Shown piece after piece: positions 33,400 through 42,595 of a stretch of 64,000 bases of DNA. Position 1 is the stretch's first letter, and every line of letters starts with the position of its first letter. A program made the position numbers and the translations under genes. The notes under the pieces are model-generated. The model worked only from the letters and a program-made list of their open reading frames with translations, was not told the origin of the DNA and searched no databases. This DNA comes from Fructobacillus sp. CRL 2054 (GTDB taxonomy: Bacteria; Bacillota; Bacilli; Lactobacillales; Lactobacillaceae): assembly GCF_028764065.1 (NCBI RefSeq), contig NZ_JACOFN010000005.1:1-64000 (forward strand), written 5' to 3'.

Positions 33400-34344
33400 A
33401 TGGATTTTGCAATTATTATGGCCTTGCTCCCTGCCTTGTTCTGGGGGTCTGTTGGTATCGTTACCACAAAGATGGGTGGTACCGCCGCTCAACAAACAAT
33501 GGGAATTTCATTTGGAAGTTTGATCTTCGGATTACTTCTGATGTTCGCCTACGTTATTCCAAATGGTTTCTACTTGGGACCTGAAATCTGGGTGACTGGA
33601 TTACTTTCAGGGTTGGTTTGGGCGATGGGGATCGCTTTCCAATTCATGTTGTTCAAGCAGATGGGGGTTTCACTTGGTGTGCCACTTTCAACTGCTGGTC
33701 AAATCATCATGAACGCCTTGCTTGCCGCTACAATCTTGGGTGAGTGGACAACGGTTGCCATGTGGGTTGTTGGTATTATTTCAATTGCGCTAGTTGTAAC
33801 TGGTGCGGTCTTTATTTCAAAGCCTGATAAGAAGGCGGCTGTTACATCAAAGATTGATTCTAAATCAATTTTGTACCTTATCTTGTCAACTGCTGGCTTC
33901 ATGATGTACTTTGTTTTGCCTAACTTCTTGGCAAAAATTGGTTATGTTTCCGAAGAAGTACGTTCAGCTGGAAATGGTTTGCAGTACATGACTGCCATCA
34001 TCGGCCCACAGTCAGTTGGTCAAGCTTTGGGTGCTGTCTTGATTGTTATCTTTATTTTCCACGAACAAAAGCAAATGTTTGCTAAGCCATCATGGAAGAA
34101 CCTCTTGACTGGACTTGTTCAGGCCTTGGGTAACTTGTTCATGTTCTTGGCTGCCGCAAACCCACACGTTGGTCAGACAATTGCTACGACTTTGTCACAG
34201 TTGAACATCGTTGTTGGAACGTTTGGTGGTATTTACATTTTGCACGAAAAGAAGACGCCAACCCAAATGAAGACGATTATCATTGGAACTGTCCTGGTTT
34301 TGATTGGTGCAATGATTATCGGAAATATTCACTCATTTAGCTAA
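33400..34344 (+). CDS. GRP-family sugar transporter, copy 1
   Basis: A 314-aa protein with about ten hydrophobic helices, a member of the glucose/ribose transporter family (GlcU/RbsU). It takes up hexose or pentose by proton symport. The motif ALLPALFWGSVGIV at the N-terminus and AQQTMGISFGSL are typical. AAAGGAG precedes the ATG. First of three tandem copies. Non-PTS glucose uptake by GRP proteins is common in bacteria lacking glucose PTS. Confidence 0.88.
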   Translation: MDFAIIMALLPALFWGSVGIVTTKMGGTAAQQTMGISFGSLIFGLLLMFAYVIPNGFYLGPEIWVTGLLSGLVWAMGIAFQFMLFKQMGVSLGVPLSTAGQIIMNALLAATILGEWTTVAMWVVGIISIALVVTGAVFISKPDKKAAVTSKIDSKSILYLILSTAGFMMYFVLPNFLAKIGYVSEEVRSAGNGLQYMTAIIGPQSVGQALGAVLIVIFIFHEQKQMFAKPSWKNLLTGLVQALGNLFMFLAAANPHVGQTIATTLSQLNIVVGTFGGIYILHEKKTPTQMKTIIIGTVLVLIGAMIIGNIHSFS

Positions 34345-34373
34345 AATTTAAAATAAATTCTAAATAAAGTATT

Positions 34374-34401
34374 AAGAAAGTGCTCGTCACTTTCTTTTTT
34401 T
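34374..34401 (+). terminator. terminator between transporter copies 1 and 2
   Basis: AAGAAAGTG / CACTTTCTT stem with loop CTCGT and T6. Confidence 0.8.
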
Positions 34402-34411
34402 ATAAAAAAAC

Positions 34412-34440
34412 TTGTGTAAGCGTTTACATTGAGTTACAAT
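34412..34440 (+). promoter_or_regulatory. promoter of GRP sugar transporter 2
   Basis: TTGTGT (34412-34417), 17-base spacer, TACAAT (34435-34440). Same arrangement as copy 1. Confidence 0.75.
34415..34428 (+). promoter_or_regulatory. cre site (CcpA) in promoter 2
   Basis: TGTAAGCGTTTACA, a full match to the cre consensus, located between the -35 and -10 boxes as in copy 1. Confidence 0.8.
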
Positions 34441-34474
34441 AATATATGTAATCAAGTGAAAGGAGTCCACTAAG

Positions 34475-35419
34475 ATGGATTTTGCAATTATTATGGCTTT
34501 GCTCCCTGCCTTGTTCTGGGGGTCAGTTGGTCTTGTATCAACTAAGATGGGCGGTTCAGCCGCTCAACAAACACTAGGTATGTCATCAGGTGCTTTGATC
34601 TTTGGATTGATCACAATGTTTGGCTACGTTATTCCAAATGGTTTCTACATGGGAACTGAAGTTTGGGTAGTTGGTCTTTTGTCTGGTTTGGTTTGGGCAA
34701 TGGGAATGGCCTTCCAGTTCTTGCTCTTCAAGCAAATGGGTGTCTCACTTGGTGTGCCACTTTCAACTGCTGGTCAGATTATTATGAACGCCTTGTTGGC
34801 TGCTACATTGCTTGGTGAATGGACTTCAGTGGCAATGTGGGTAGTTGGTATCATCTCAATCGGATTGGTTGTAACGGGTGCTATCTTCATTTCAAAGCCT
34901 GACAAGTCTGCAGCAGAACCATCAAAGATTGATTCTAAGTCAATCTTCTACTTGATCATGTCAACTGTTGGTTTCATGTTGTACTTCGTCTTCCCTAACT
35001 TCTTGGCTAAGGTAGGATACGTATCAGAAGAAGTACGCTCAGCTGGAAACGGTTTGAACTACATGACTGCCATCGTTGGGCCACAGGCTATCGGTCAGGT
35101 TATCGGTGCTTTGATCATCGCCGTCTTCGTTCTTGGAGAGGGTAAGACAATGTTTGCAAAGCCAACTGCAAAGAACTTGGTAACTGGTTTGGTTTGGGCT
35201 TTGGGTAACATTTTCATGTTTGCCTCAGCTGCTAACCCACATGTTGGTCAGACAATTGCCACGACGCTTTCACAATTGTGTATCGTTGTCGGAACGTTCG
35301 GTGGAATTTACATCTTGGGTGAGAAGAAGTCTTCTACTCAGATGAAGGCCATTATCCTTGGTACGATTCTTGTTGTAGTTGGTGCCATGATTATTGGTAA
35401 CATTCACTCATTCGCTTGA
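34475..35419 (+). CDS. GRP-family sugar transporter, copy 2
   Basis: A 314-aa paralogue of copy 1, collinear throughout. The block around the start is identical from GTAATCAAG (33373 and 34448) through the first codons, which indicates recent duplication. Differences cluster in the membrane helices near the middle (SIFYLIMSTVGFML against SILYLILSTAGFMM). Function as copy 1; different sugar preference or expression is possible. It has its own promoter, cre and terminator. Confidence 0.88.
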   Translation: MDFAIIMALLPALFWGSVGLVSTKMGGSAAQQTLGMSSGALIFGLITMFGYVIPNGFYMGTEVWVVGLLSGLVWAMGMAFQFLLFKQMGVSLGVPLSTAGQIIMNALLAATLLGEWTSVAMWVVGIISIGLVVTGAIFISKPDKSAAEPSKIDSKSIFYLIMSTVGFMLYFVFPNFLAKVGYVSEEVRSAGNGLNYMTAIVGPQAIGQVIGALIIAVFVLGEGKTMFAKPTAKNLVTGLVWALGNIFMFASAANPHVGQTIATTLSQLCIVVGTFGGIYILGEKKSSTQMKAIILGTILVVVGAMIIGNIHSFA

Positions 35420-35450
35420 TATTGATAATTTGTTAACAATATAAATAAAC

Positions 35451-35481
35451 AAAAAGGAAGTGCTTAGCACTTCCTTTTTTT
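35451..35481 (+). terminator. terminator after transporter copy 2
   Basis: AAGGAAGTGCT / AGCACTTCCTT near-perfect palindrome with A5 and T7 flanks. Confidence 0.88.
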
Positions 35482-35576
35482 ATCTGGATTCGATTCTAAA
35501 AGCACTGATTTTAAGGCGCTTATAGCTGATTCATTTATTTCTCTTATGCTGTTTGTGAATATTTAACAAATAAAAC

Positions 35577-35604
35577 TTGTGTATTATTTCACAGTATGTA
35601 TAAT
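35577..35604 (+). promoter_or_regulatory. promoter of GRP copy 3, without a cre core
   Basis: TTGTGT (35577-35582), 16-base spacer, TATAAT (35599-35604). The bases that align with cre in copies 1 and 2 read TGTATTATTTCACA (35580-35593): the ends match but the central AGCG is replaced, so CcpA control was probably lost. Confidence 0.6.
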
Positions 35605-35636
35605 TGGTCTTGTACGAAAGTAAAAGGGGAAAGAAA

Positions 35637-36567
35637 ATGGACATTGCCATTGTACTTGCTTTACTGCCAGCCTTATTTTGGGGTTCGGTAGGAATCGTCG
35701 CCACTAAGATTGGTGGATCTGCTTCGCAACAAACTTTAGGTATCTCAGCAGGGGCTCTTTTGTTTGGCCTTGTTGTTATGTTCGGTTATGTTATTCCGAA
35801 TGGCTTTTATTTAGGGGCGGAAGTTTGGGTTGTTGGAATTTTATCTGGTCTTGTTTGGGCCGTCGGGACAGCCTACCAGTTGTTAACTTATAAGCGCCTG
35901 GGCGTCGCTTTAGGGCTCGCACTTTCGACTGCTGGTCAAATCATCATGAATGCCTTATTAGCCGCTACAATCCTTGGAGAATGGTCGTCATTAGCAATGT
36001 GGGCTGTTGGGATTATTTCGATTGCCCTCGTCGTTACTGGAGCATTCTTCATTTCAACGCCAGATAAGTCTGATGCTAGCAAACCAAAGGTTGATTTTAA
36101 GTCAATGCTTTATTTGACCATTTCAACGGCCGGCTTCATGATTTACTTTGTTCTACCTAACTTCTTAGCCAAAGTCGGTTACATCTCATCATCAGTTCGA
36201 ACGGCTGGAAACGGCTTGAACTACATGACCGCCTTACTTGGGCTAGGTAGTTGGAGCGATTTCAATTGTTATCTTTGTTTTCCATGAAAAGGATTCCATG
36301 TTGAAAGCACCCTCCTGGAAGAACATGTTGACGGGGGTTGTTTGGGCTTAGGGTAACATCTTCATGTTTATCTCCGCTGCTAACCCAGCAGTTGGGCAAA
36401 CGATTGCAACAACACTTTCTCAGTTGAACTTAGTTGTAGGAACTTTCTCTGGAATTTATATTCTTCATGAGAAGAAATCGTCACATCAAATGAAGGCGAT
36501 TATTCTTGGTACCATTCTAATTGTTGTCGGTGCGATGATTATTGGTAATATTCATTCTTTCGCATAA
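35637..36567 (+). pseudogene. GRP-family sugar transporter, copy 3 (broken)
   Basis: Collinear with copies 1 and 2 but disrupted twice. Near 36240-36265 about 14 bases are missing relative to copy 1, so the frame shifts and stops at 36287 after GLGSWSDFNCYLCFP. In the restored frame, the Leu codon TTG that follows TGGGCT in copy 2 is TAG at 36349-36351. The tail from about 36364 is intact (VGQTIATTLSQLNLVVGTFS). The protein would lose about the last third and is presumably non-functional. It has its own promoter. Confidence 0.9.
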
Positions 36568-36574
36568 AAAAATA

Positions 36575-36611
36575 AAAAAGCAGGGGAGCTTTTAGTTTCT
36601 CTGCTTTTTTT
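36575..36611 (+). terminator. terminator after transporter copy 3
   Basis: AGCAGGGGA / TTCTCTGCT stem (GU pairs) with A6 and T7 flanks. Confidence 0.75.
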
Positions 36612-36622
36612 ATTCGGACAAT

Positions 36623-36649
36623 AAAAAAAGACCGCTTAGCGGTCTTTTT
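36623..36649. terminator. terminator of greA (bidirectional)
   Basis: AAAGACCGCT / AGCGGTCTTT palindrome, A7 on the left and T5 on the right. It lies just downstream of greA on the minus strand. Confidence 0.85.
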
Positions 36650-36651
36650 GA

Positions 36652-37140
36652 TTACTTAGCACTTTCAACTTTAAGAATCTTAACTTCAATCATTACATCG
36701 TTTGGAAGTGGCACACGTACTGTGTCGCCTTGGTGCTTTTCAAGCAAGGCGGCAGCCATTGGTGATTCGTTTGAAATCTTACCAGCCAATGGATCAGCTT
36801 CAACGGAACCAACGATTGTGTATGTTTCAGGTTCTTCGTCAGGTAATTCTTGGAAGGTAACCGTCTTACCCATTGCTACTTGGTCAGCATCTGAATCGTC
36901 AGCTGAAATGATTTCAGCGTTTTCAATCATCTTACGAAGAGTAACGATACGTCCTTCGACGAAGGCTTGTTCATCCTTGGCTGATTGGTATTCAGAGTTT
37001 TCTGAAAGGTCACCATATGAACGAGCGATTTGGATTCGCTTCGTAATTTCTGGACGCTGACGTGTAATTAAGTCCTCCACCTCAGCTTGTAATTTATCGC
37101 GGCCTTCGGCCGTCATTGGAAATGTTTTTTCTTCCGCCAT
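36652..37140 (-). CDS. greA: transcription elongation factor GreA
   Basis: A 162-aa factor that inserts a coiled coil into the polymerase channel to trigger cleavage of backtracked RNA. The N-terminal coiled coil (residues 10-75) has the acidic tip in [11 protein letters not shown], and the C-terminal FKBP-like domain ends in ILKVESAK. Length matches the family (about 158). AAAGGATG lies before the ATG. It is a single gene with its own terminator. Confidence 0.97.
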   Translation of the reverse strand: MAEEKTFPMTAEGRDKLQAEVEDLITRQRPEITKRIQIARSYGDLSENSEYQSAKDEQAFVEGRIVTLRKMIENAEIISADDSDADQVAMGKTVTFQELPDEEPETYTIVGSVEADPLAGKISNESPMAAALLEKHQGDTVRVPLPNDVMIEVKILKVESAK

Positions 37141-37194
37141 GGAACTTCATCCTTTCAATGCTTTAGGCATAAAAAATACAGCAAACTGACTATA

Positions 37195-39825
37195 TCACGG
37201 GCGCCTGCTCCGTGCAAGTGAGAAGAAACGTTTGTATCCGTAAATTAATAGAACTAGGAAAGCAAAGGTGGAGCTAATTGCGATACCCGCTAATAAATAA
37301 GGTGGTGTATATGTGAGAATGACATGGTGCTTACCAGGTGTGGTTGGTACTGCTAAAAGTCCACCTGCAACGGTTTTAGTTGCAACGGATTTACCATCGA
37401 CTTTTGCCGACCAGCCAGGTGCTGATAGGGTAGAAGTCATAATCAGTGGTTGTTCCTTCGTTGTCGAGATGCTTCCTTCAATTGTTCTTGAATTTGATTT
37501 CGTAATTTTTAATGGGTGAGTGCGCAATTTTGCTAAGTCGCTCTGAACCTTTTTCTTATCGAAGGCATAAAGAGCAAAATCGTCGAGGTAGCGCTGGCTC
37601 GTGCCCTTTTGAAGAACGATGGCTAGGGTCTGTTCTTTGCCCTTGGCATCGTTTGCTAAGTTTAATGCGACGGTATGGTTATAGCCACTTTCTTGCTTAA
37701 TCTGGTGGCCGTTCAAGGTCAAGATAACCCCTGACAGATCGAATGCACCGCCTAGGTTTAAGTAGTAGGCGCCATCGGTCGTTGGCGTAAAGGTTAAGAG
37801 TAGGCTAGCGGGTTCGCGCTTATTGACTGCTTGAATAACCCCGCCGGTAATGTTTTGAGACTTAGCCAGGTTGTAAGAACCTGAAATAGTTAGTGGTTGT
37901 TGTGTAAGAAGAATTTCATCTTTTTTACCCGCTAGGTAAGTGAGCAAGCGTTCCTGGTTGGCTAGAGGATAGCGAATGTTAATTGGTGTGTTCAACGCTT
38001 GATTGGAGGCAGCATAGGCGACTGGAAGGACGGTTTGATTTTCCTTCAGTGCCCAGCCGTTACCGGAGGCGACAACCGGTGCCTTTTGATAATCCGGCCG
38101 GTTGGATTTTCTTAGAGCCGTTGTACTTTTAGCTGAGCTATCGTTGCTTTGGTCCAGGTAGTATTTGAAAGACAGCAGCGAATCTAAAACGGTTGTACCG
38201 TTATTATAAGAAACCTTTGAATCACCTGAAATTTGTCCCATATTGCGATAAAAAGTGGCTGAATTAGCAGGCAATAGGGATGAAAAGTGTGATCCTGCTT
38301 TGAAATTACCTAAAAAGCCATCATTATAGGTCCGACCCAGTCCTTCAGCCACACGATACCAGGAGTGGTCCTGCTTTAATGATTGATCCACCAGGCTGAC
38401 TTGCTTAGCTCCTGACTGGTATTCTTTGTTTGTTAGGTAGGAGATATGGTTCAGGGTCATGGCCAAGTTGGCAATCAAGAAGAAAGAGGTCAAAATGCCA
38501 AGCGCCCAAAGGCGTGGAAGGTGCTGGTTTAAGAAAAGAAGGGTCAGAATGGTTAATAGGTAAACAAAAAGAAAAGCAAGTAACTCTGGTTTATCAAGAT
38601 AGGAGAGCTTATTTAGCTGTAGAGAACCAAAAATCGTGACGGCTAGGGTACCAGTTAGGAAGAAGATACGGGCGGGGATGCTGGGTAGCCAGCCGGTTTT
38701 GTAGCCACGTGCTGCTAAGATGATAATTAATAGGGAAATGAAGAATGAAAAACGGGCTGGATACCAGACAGGGTACTGACCACCGTGGAAGAGCAAAATA
38801 AGGGGTGTCCAACAGGTTGCCAGAATGAGGATTGATAATGCTAGAAGTGAGAAGAGTTTTTCAAGCCAACTAATCGACTTTTTAGAAAAGAAGGGCCAAA
38901 TGAAAAATAAGATGATTGGTGCAACTAAGAAATTGGCCTGTCCACTTTGCATTTGGTTGAAATCAAAGGAACCAGGAATTAATTTAAAGAAGAGGAAGGC
39001 TGGGTTATTTTCGAAGCCGAGTGTCCATTTTGCTGAATGGGTGGTTTTTCCTAATCGAAGCTGTGCCAGCGTTGGTAACCAAAGCCAAGCGGTTACTAGG
39101 ACGGCTGACAGGCTAGCAAGGGTTGTCTTGAACAGAAGAATTAAGGAATGTTTGGGCTGTTCGTTGGCCCAGGCAATTGGAAGATACAGCACTAAGAAAA
39201 GGGCTAACATCCAGGCCATGTAGTAGTTGGATAGGATGGCGAGAGCCAGTGAAAGTGTGAAGGGCCAAACTTTTCCATTGCGGAGGGCTTTGTGTAAGGT
39301 GAGAAGGACGATTGGCACAAGAATTGCCGTATCAAGCCAGAGTAAGTTTAAGTCATTGGCGATAAACCAGGCGGATAAGGGGTAATTGATGGCAAAAATC
39401 GTAATGATGTAGCCCTTTAAGTGCATGGCCTTGTTTAAGAAAAGCGCCATGGTTAATCCAGCAAAGGCGACTTTTAAGAGTGTAACCAGTAAAATCCAGT
39501 CAGGTAAAGTTGTGGGATTAGCCAGTAAAAAAATAAAATTGAAGGGGGACATCAAATAGTAAGACCATTCAGCCACCATGTCGCCGCCTAGACCGGATGA
39601 AAAAGAATAGAAAAAGGCGGATGGGTCATGGAGAACTGTATGCTTGAACTGGGCAAAGTAGTCCAGGTATTGTTGTCCTAAATCGACAGTCAGAATGGTT
39701 GATGAGCCGAAGGGGGCCATGTGTCGATAAATAAAATAAATTAATAGGAAAAAGAATGGCAACCAAAAGGAGAGTGCCACTGGACTATAAATTGAATTTG
39801 GTATTATTTTTTTCATTCTTGCCAT
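37195..39825 (-). CDS. YfhO-family membrane glycosyltransferase-like protein
   Basis: An 876-aa protein: about 12-13 membrane helices in the first 500 residues, an extracellular domain of about 330 residues, then a final helix and a basic tail (YKRFFSLARSRRP). The N-terminal LTVDLGQQYLDYFAQF loop with acidic residues and SSGLGGDM are the YfhO/GT-C signature. YfhO proteins glycosylate teichoic acids in Gram-positives. Substrate here is unknown. It diverges from the class B PBP gene, both cell-envelope functions. An inner Met at 39816 is an alternative start. Confidence 0.88.
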   Translation of the reverse strand: MARMKKIIPNSIYSPVALSFWLPFFFLLIYFIYRHMAPFGSSTILTVDLGQQYLDYFAQFKHTVLHDPSAFFYSFSSGLGGDMVAEWSYYLMSPFNFIFLLANPTTLPDWILLVTLLKVAFAGLTMALFLNKAMHLKGYIITIFAINYPLSAWFIANDLNLLWLDTAILVPIVLLTLHKALRNGKVWPFTLSLALAILSNYYMAWMLALFLVLYLPIAWANEQPKHSLILLFKTTLASLSAVLVTAWLWLPTLAQLRLGKTTHSAKWTLGFENNPAFLFFKLIPGSFDFNQMQSGQANFLVAPIILFFIWPFFSKKSISWLEKLFSLLALSILILATCWTPLILLFHGGQYPVWYPARFSFFISLLIIILAARGYKTGWLPSIPARIFFLTGTLAVTIFGSLQLNKLSYLDKPELLAFLFVYLLTILTLLFLNQHLPRLWALGILTSFFLIANLAMTLNHISYLTNKEYQSGAKQVSLVDQSLKQDHSWYRVAEGLGRTYNDGFLGNFKAGSHFSSLLPANSATFYRNMGQISGDSKVSYNNGTTVLDSLLSFKYYLDQSNDSSAKSTTALRKSNRPDYQKAPVVASGNGWALKENQTVLPVAYAASNQALNTPINIRYPLANQERLLTYLAGKKDEILLTQQPLTISGSYNLAKSQNITGGVIQAVNKREPASLLLTFTPTTDGAYYLNLGGAFDLSGVILTLNGHQIKQESGYNHTVALNLANDAKGKEQTLAIVLQKGTSQRYLDDFALYAFDKKKVQSDLAKLRTHPLKITKSNSRTIEGSISTTKEQPLIMTSTLSAPGWSAKVDGKSVATKTVAGGLLAVPTTPGKHHVILTYTPPYLLAGIAISSTFAFLVLLIYGYKRFFSLARSRRP

Positions 39826-39946
39826 GTTTTAAGAATACCAAAAAATAGCGGAATTTTAGCGGAAATTTCGGTCGATATGGTAAAGTAGAAGAGATTGAAA
39901 ATGAGTGGATTCACTCGAACTTTTCTTGGAAAGATGAATTGTAATT

Positions 39947-41989
39947 ATGAATCGTAATCGTTACTTAGAAGATGGTAATAAAAACGACGCTCAGGCAAAT
40001 TTGCCGGGGCGCCTAAAGTTGTTATTGGGCCTTGTTGTGGCTTTAATTGCGGCTCTATTAATTCAACTAGCCTTTCTAACCCTAAAACAGGGTACGGGCT
40101 ATTTGGCGGAAGTGAATAAGTCCGATCAGACAATTGAAAAGGGAAACGCTCCCCGTGGTTTAATCTATGATTCTACCGGTAAAGTGATTACGGGAAATCA
40201 GTCTTCACTGGCTATTACTTATACCCGTGGTTCGACAACAACGACCAACCAAATCGCAGCGGTTGCAAAGAAGTTGTCCAAGTACATTACCATTGATTCA
40301 TCTCGACTAACGCCACGTTCAACGGCCGATTATTACTTGGTGACGGATTCAAAAGCTGCAACCAAGGTTCAGGCAGCTGTGAAAAAGGAAAATCCAAAGA
40401 CGGCTTCTTCCTGGTCAACAACCCAGTTGAACACTGCAATGGCGAACTACGTGATGAATCATAATTTGGATAAGAACGTCGATAAGAACGTGGCCATGAT
40501 TTTCCAAAAGATGTCTGGTGCTTCTGCTTTATCAACTACCTATATTAAGGAAAGTGATATTTCAGATGATGCACAGGCTAAGATTGCGGAACGTTTGTCT
40601 GAGATGCCTGGTGTCAAAATTGGTGAGGCTTGGTCACGTAACTATCCAGAAGGAACGGACTTTCAATCATTGACAGGAACGGTTAGTGATGAATCGGCTG
40701 GATTACCCGCTGATCGTCTGCACCGCTTGTTGGCACAGGGATATTCACAAAACGAACCCGTTGGAACTTCGGCTTTGGAAAAGCAGTATGAATCACTGTT
40801 AAAGGGTTCACCATCGCAAACCTTAGTTTCAACGTTGGGCAATTTGAAGACTTCTTCGATTAAGTATGAAGGTCAATCTGGGGATTCACTAAAGTTGACG
40901 ATTAACGCTGAGTACCAGAAGAAGGTTCAGAAAATTTTGGAAGATAACATTCCTGGTGGAAATGTTCAGGGTGCCTATTCAACAGTCATTAATCCATACA
41001 CTGGTGGTATTTATGCCATGGCTGGGGTTAGCCGTGATTCTTCAACTGGGAAGAAGACAGCCAACCAGCTAGGTAATATTAACCAGGCCATTGTCATGGG
41101 GTCTGTTGTTAAGCCAGCAATTCTGGCCACAGGCTTCCAAAAGGGTGTTGTGACAGCTTCATCAAACACGATGAACGATCAGGCGATTAAGATTGCGGGA
41201 ACGCCAGAAATCACCTCTTACTGGAATAAGACGGGAACGCCAACGCCAATTGATGCCCGAACGGCCTTGGAAACTTCTTCTAACACTTACTTTGTTCAGT
41301 TGGGAATGAAGATTGGTGGACAAACTTATTCATCTGGTTCTTCACTTCACTTGAATTCTAACGCCTTCCAGACGCTTCGGAATGGTTTGGCACAGTTTGG
41401 ACTGGGAACGAAGACTGGAATTGATGTGGAAGGTGAGACAGCCGGATACAAGGGACTGACAACAGGGGCTAACCTTGGTAAGTACTTGTACGAGTCCTTT
41501 GGCCAGTATGATTCATACACAACAATACAGTTGGCGCGCTATGTTTCAGCTATTGCTAACGGTGGCTATCTGGTTCAACCACACTTGGTTGGATCTGTTC
41601 TTCAAACTGACAAGGATGCCAAGTATCAGAAAACTGTCTGGACATCCGAGCCAACGCTTCAATCTCAGGTTTCTTTGAAGGACGACGAATGGAAAGTCAT
41701 AAAGGACGGTATGTACCAAGTTGCCAACGGATCATCATCCCATAACACGGGTACAGCTCTGCACAACATGAATCCAAAGGTCTATGCTAAGACTGGTACT
41801 GCGGAAACGACAACGAATGGTCATACAACCTTTACGGAATCAATGGTTGTCTACGTTCCAGGTACTCCATTTGCCATGTCACTGGCTATTCCAGGAATGG
41901 ATTCTTACTTGGATGGAACGAACGGTCGTATTGCTAAGCAGATTATCCAGGCCTTCTGGGAAACTGTTGTTGCTAATACAAATAAATAA
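39947..41989 (+). CDS. class B penicillin-binding protein (PBP2B-like transpeptidase)
   Basis: A 680-aa peptidoglycan transpeptidase with one N-terminal membrane helix (about 24-47), a dimerisation/pedestal domain (about 60-290) beginning with the APRGLIYD motif, and the transpeptidase domain (about 320-675). Active-site motifs are SVVK (in MGSVVKPAI), SSN (in ETSSNTYF) and KTG (in YAKTGTAE). It crosslinks peptidoglycan in elongation or division. PBP2B is the closest functional label; the exact subtype is uncertain. A terminator follows. Confidence 0.92.
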   Translation: MNRNRYLEDGNKNDAQANLPGRLKLLLGLVVALIAALLIQLAFLTLKQGTGYLAEVNKSDQTIEKGNAPRGLIYDSTGKVITGNQSSLAITYTRGSTTTTNQIAAVAKKLSKYITIDSSRLTPRSTADYYLVTDSKAATKVQAAVKKENPKTASSWSTTQLNTAMANYVMNHNLDKNVDKNVAMIFQKMSGASALSTTYIKESDISDDAQAKIAERLSEMPGVKIGEAWSRNYPEGTDFQSLTGTVSDESAGLPADRLHRLLAQGYSQNEPVGTSALEKQYESLLKGSPSQTLVSTLGNLKTSSIKYEGQSGDSLKLTINAEYQKKVQKILEDNIPGGNVQGAYSTVINPYTGGIYAMAGVSRDSSTGKKTANQLGNINQAIVMGSVVKPAILATGFQKGVVTASSNTMNDQAIKIAGTPEITSYWNKTGTPTPIDARTALETSSNTYFVQLGMKIGGQTYSSGSSLHLNSNAFQTLRNGLAQFGLGTKTGIDVEGETAGYKGLTTGANLGKYLYESFGQYDSYTTIQLARYVSAIANGGYLVQPHLVGSVLQTDKDAKYQKTVWTSEPTLQSQVSLKDDEWKVIKDGMYQVANGSSSHNTGTALHNMNPKVYAKTGTAETTTNGHTTFTESMVVYVPGTPFAMSLAIPGMDSYLDGTNGRIAKQIIQAFWETVVANTNK

Positions 41990-42010
41990 AATGCTTTAAA
42001 TGAGCATAAT

Positions 42011-42044
42011 AAAAAGCCCCTTGATTTTATATCAAGGGGCTTTT
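42011..42044. terminator. terminator between the PBP gene and the Fur-family gene
   Basis: AAAAAGCCCCTTGAT / ATCAAGGGGCTTTT stem with a short ATT loop; usable from both sides. Confidence 0.88.
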
Positions 42045-42051
42045 ATTTGTT

Positions 42052-42465
42052 TTAAGAATGTACTTCGTTAGTGTTTGGCTCAACACCGTAAAGATCAATA
42101 CGGTATTCAGTAATCTTCAATCCTGTAGCAGCCTGTGCCGCTTTGATTAATGGAGCGGGATCAAAGTTAGCCGCATCAATAATTTCGTTTGTTTTCGTAT
42201 TAATAACGTGGTAATGAGGGTGGTCAGCGGCATCGTAGTGTCGTTTTCCATCTGAAATGCCATCGATAATCACGACCAACTTTTTCTCAACAAACTTTTC
42301 AAGTGTGTTGTAAACGGTGGCCAGCGAGATGTCCGGTAACTCATTGTGAATCATCTCTGCTGTTGGGTGATTGTCGTGCGTCATCATATATTCAAGCAGG
42401 GTCAAGCGCTGTGTTGTCGCTTTTAAACCATGTTCTTGTAAAACGTTCTTTAATGGATTCAGCAT
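42052..42465 (-). CDS. Fur-family regulator (PerR-like), lacking CxxC zinc motifs
   Basis: A 137-aa Fur-family protein with an N-terminal winged helix (about 10-80, with SLATVYNTLEKFVEKK) and a C-terminal dimer domain with DHPHYHVI, keeping histidines for the regulatory metal. The position that normally holds CxxC reads NTKTN and the C-terminal CxxC is also absent, so the structural zinc site of typical PerR/Fur is missing. AGGAGG precedes the ATG. It diverges from two VIT transporter genes, with inverted repeats TTAGAA...TTCTAA in between. Regulation of those genes is inferred. Confidence 0.88.
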   Translation of the reverse strand: MLNPLKNVLQEHGLKATTQRLTLLEYMMTHDNHPTAEMIHNELPDISLATVYNTLEKFVEKKLVVIIDGISDGKRHYDAADHPHYHVINTKTNEIIDAANFDPAPLIKAAQAATGLKITEYRIDLYGVEPNTNEVHS

Positions 42466-42499
42466 GTTAACCTCCTAGTTACTATTACGTTCATGTCAA

Positions 42500-42514
42500 T
42501 TATAACATTAGAAT
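42500..42514. promoter_or_regulatory. candidate Fur/PerR box near the regulator gene
   Basis: TTATAACATTAGAAT resembles the PerR box (two 7-base arms around a central base, TTATAAT-N-ATTATAA) with some mismatches, 35 bases upstream of the minus-strand Fur-family start. Confidence 0.5.
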
Positions 42515-42530
42515 GATACAAAACAAATAG

Positions 42531-42559
42531 TTGACATAAGCTTTCGTTCTTAGTATAAT
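42531..42559 (+). promoter_or_regulatory. consensus promoter of the VIT operon
   Basis: TTGACA (42531-42536), 17-base spacer, TATAAT (42554-42559): a perfect sigma-A consensus. Such a strong promoter usually needs a repressor. Confidence 0.9.
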
Positions 42560-42562
42560 AGT

Positions 42563-42577
42563 TTAGAACCATTCTAA
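42563..42577 (+). promoter_or_regulatory. candidate Fur/PerR operator of the VIT operon
   Basis: TTAGAA-CCA-TTCTAA, perfect 6-bp arms, starting four bases after the -10 box. It covers the expected transcription start, so a bound repressor would block initiation. Confidence 0.65.
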
Positions 42578-42595
42578 TATTATAGGAGAATTCTT

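Noticed and set aside
33373-35419. Transporter repeats as a mobile element or CRISPR-like array
   Set aside because: The repeats are coding paralogues with promoters and terminators. There is no transposase and no short regularly spaced repeat.
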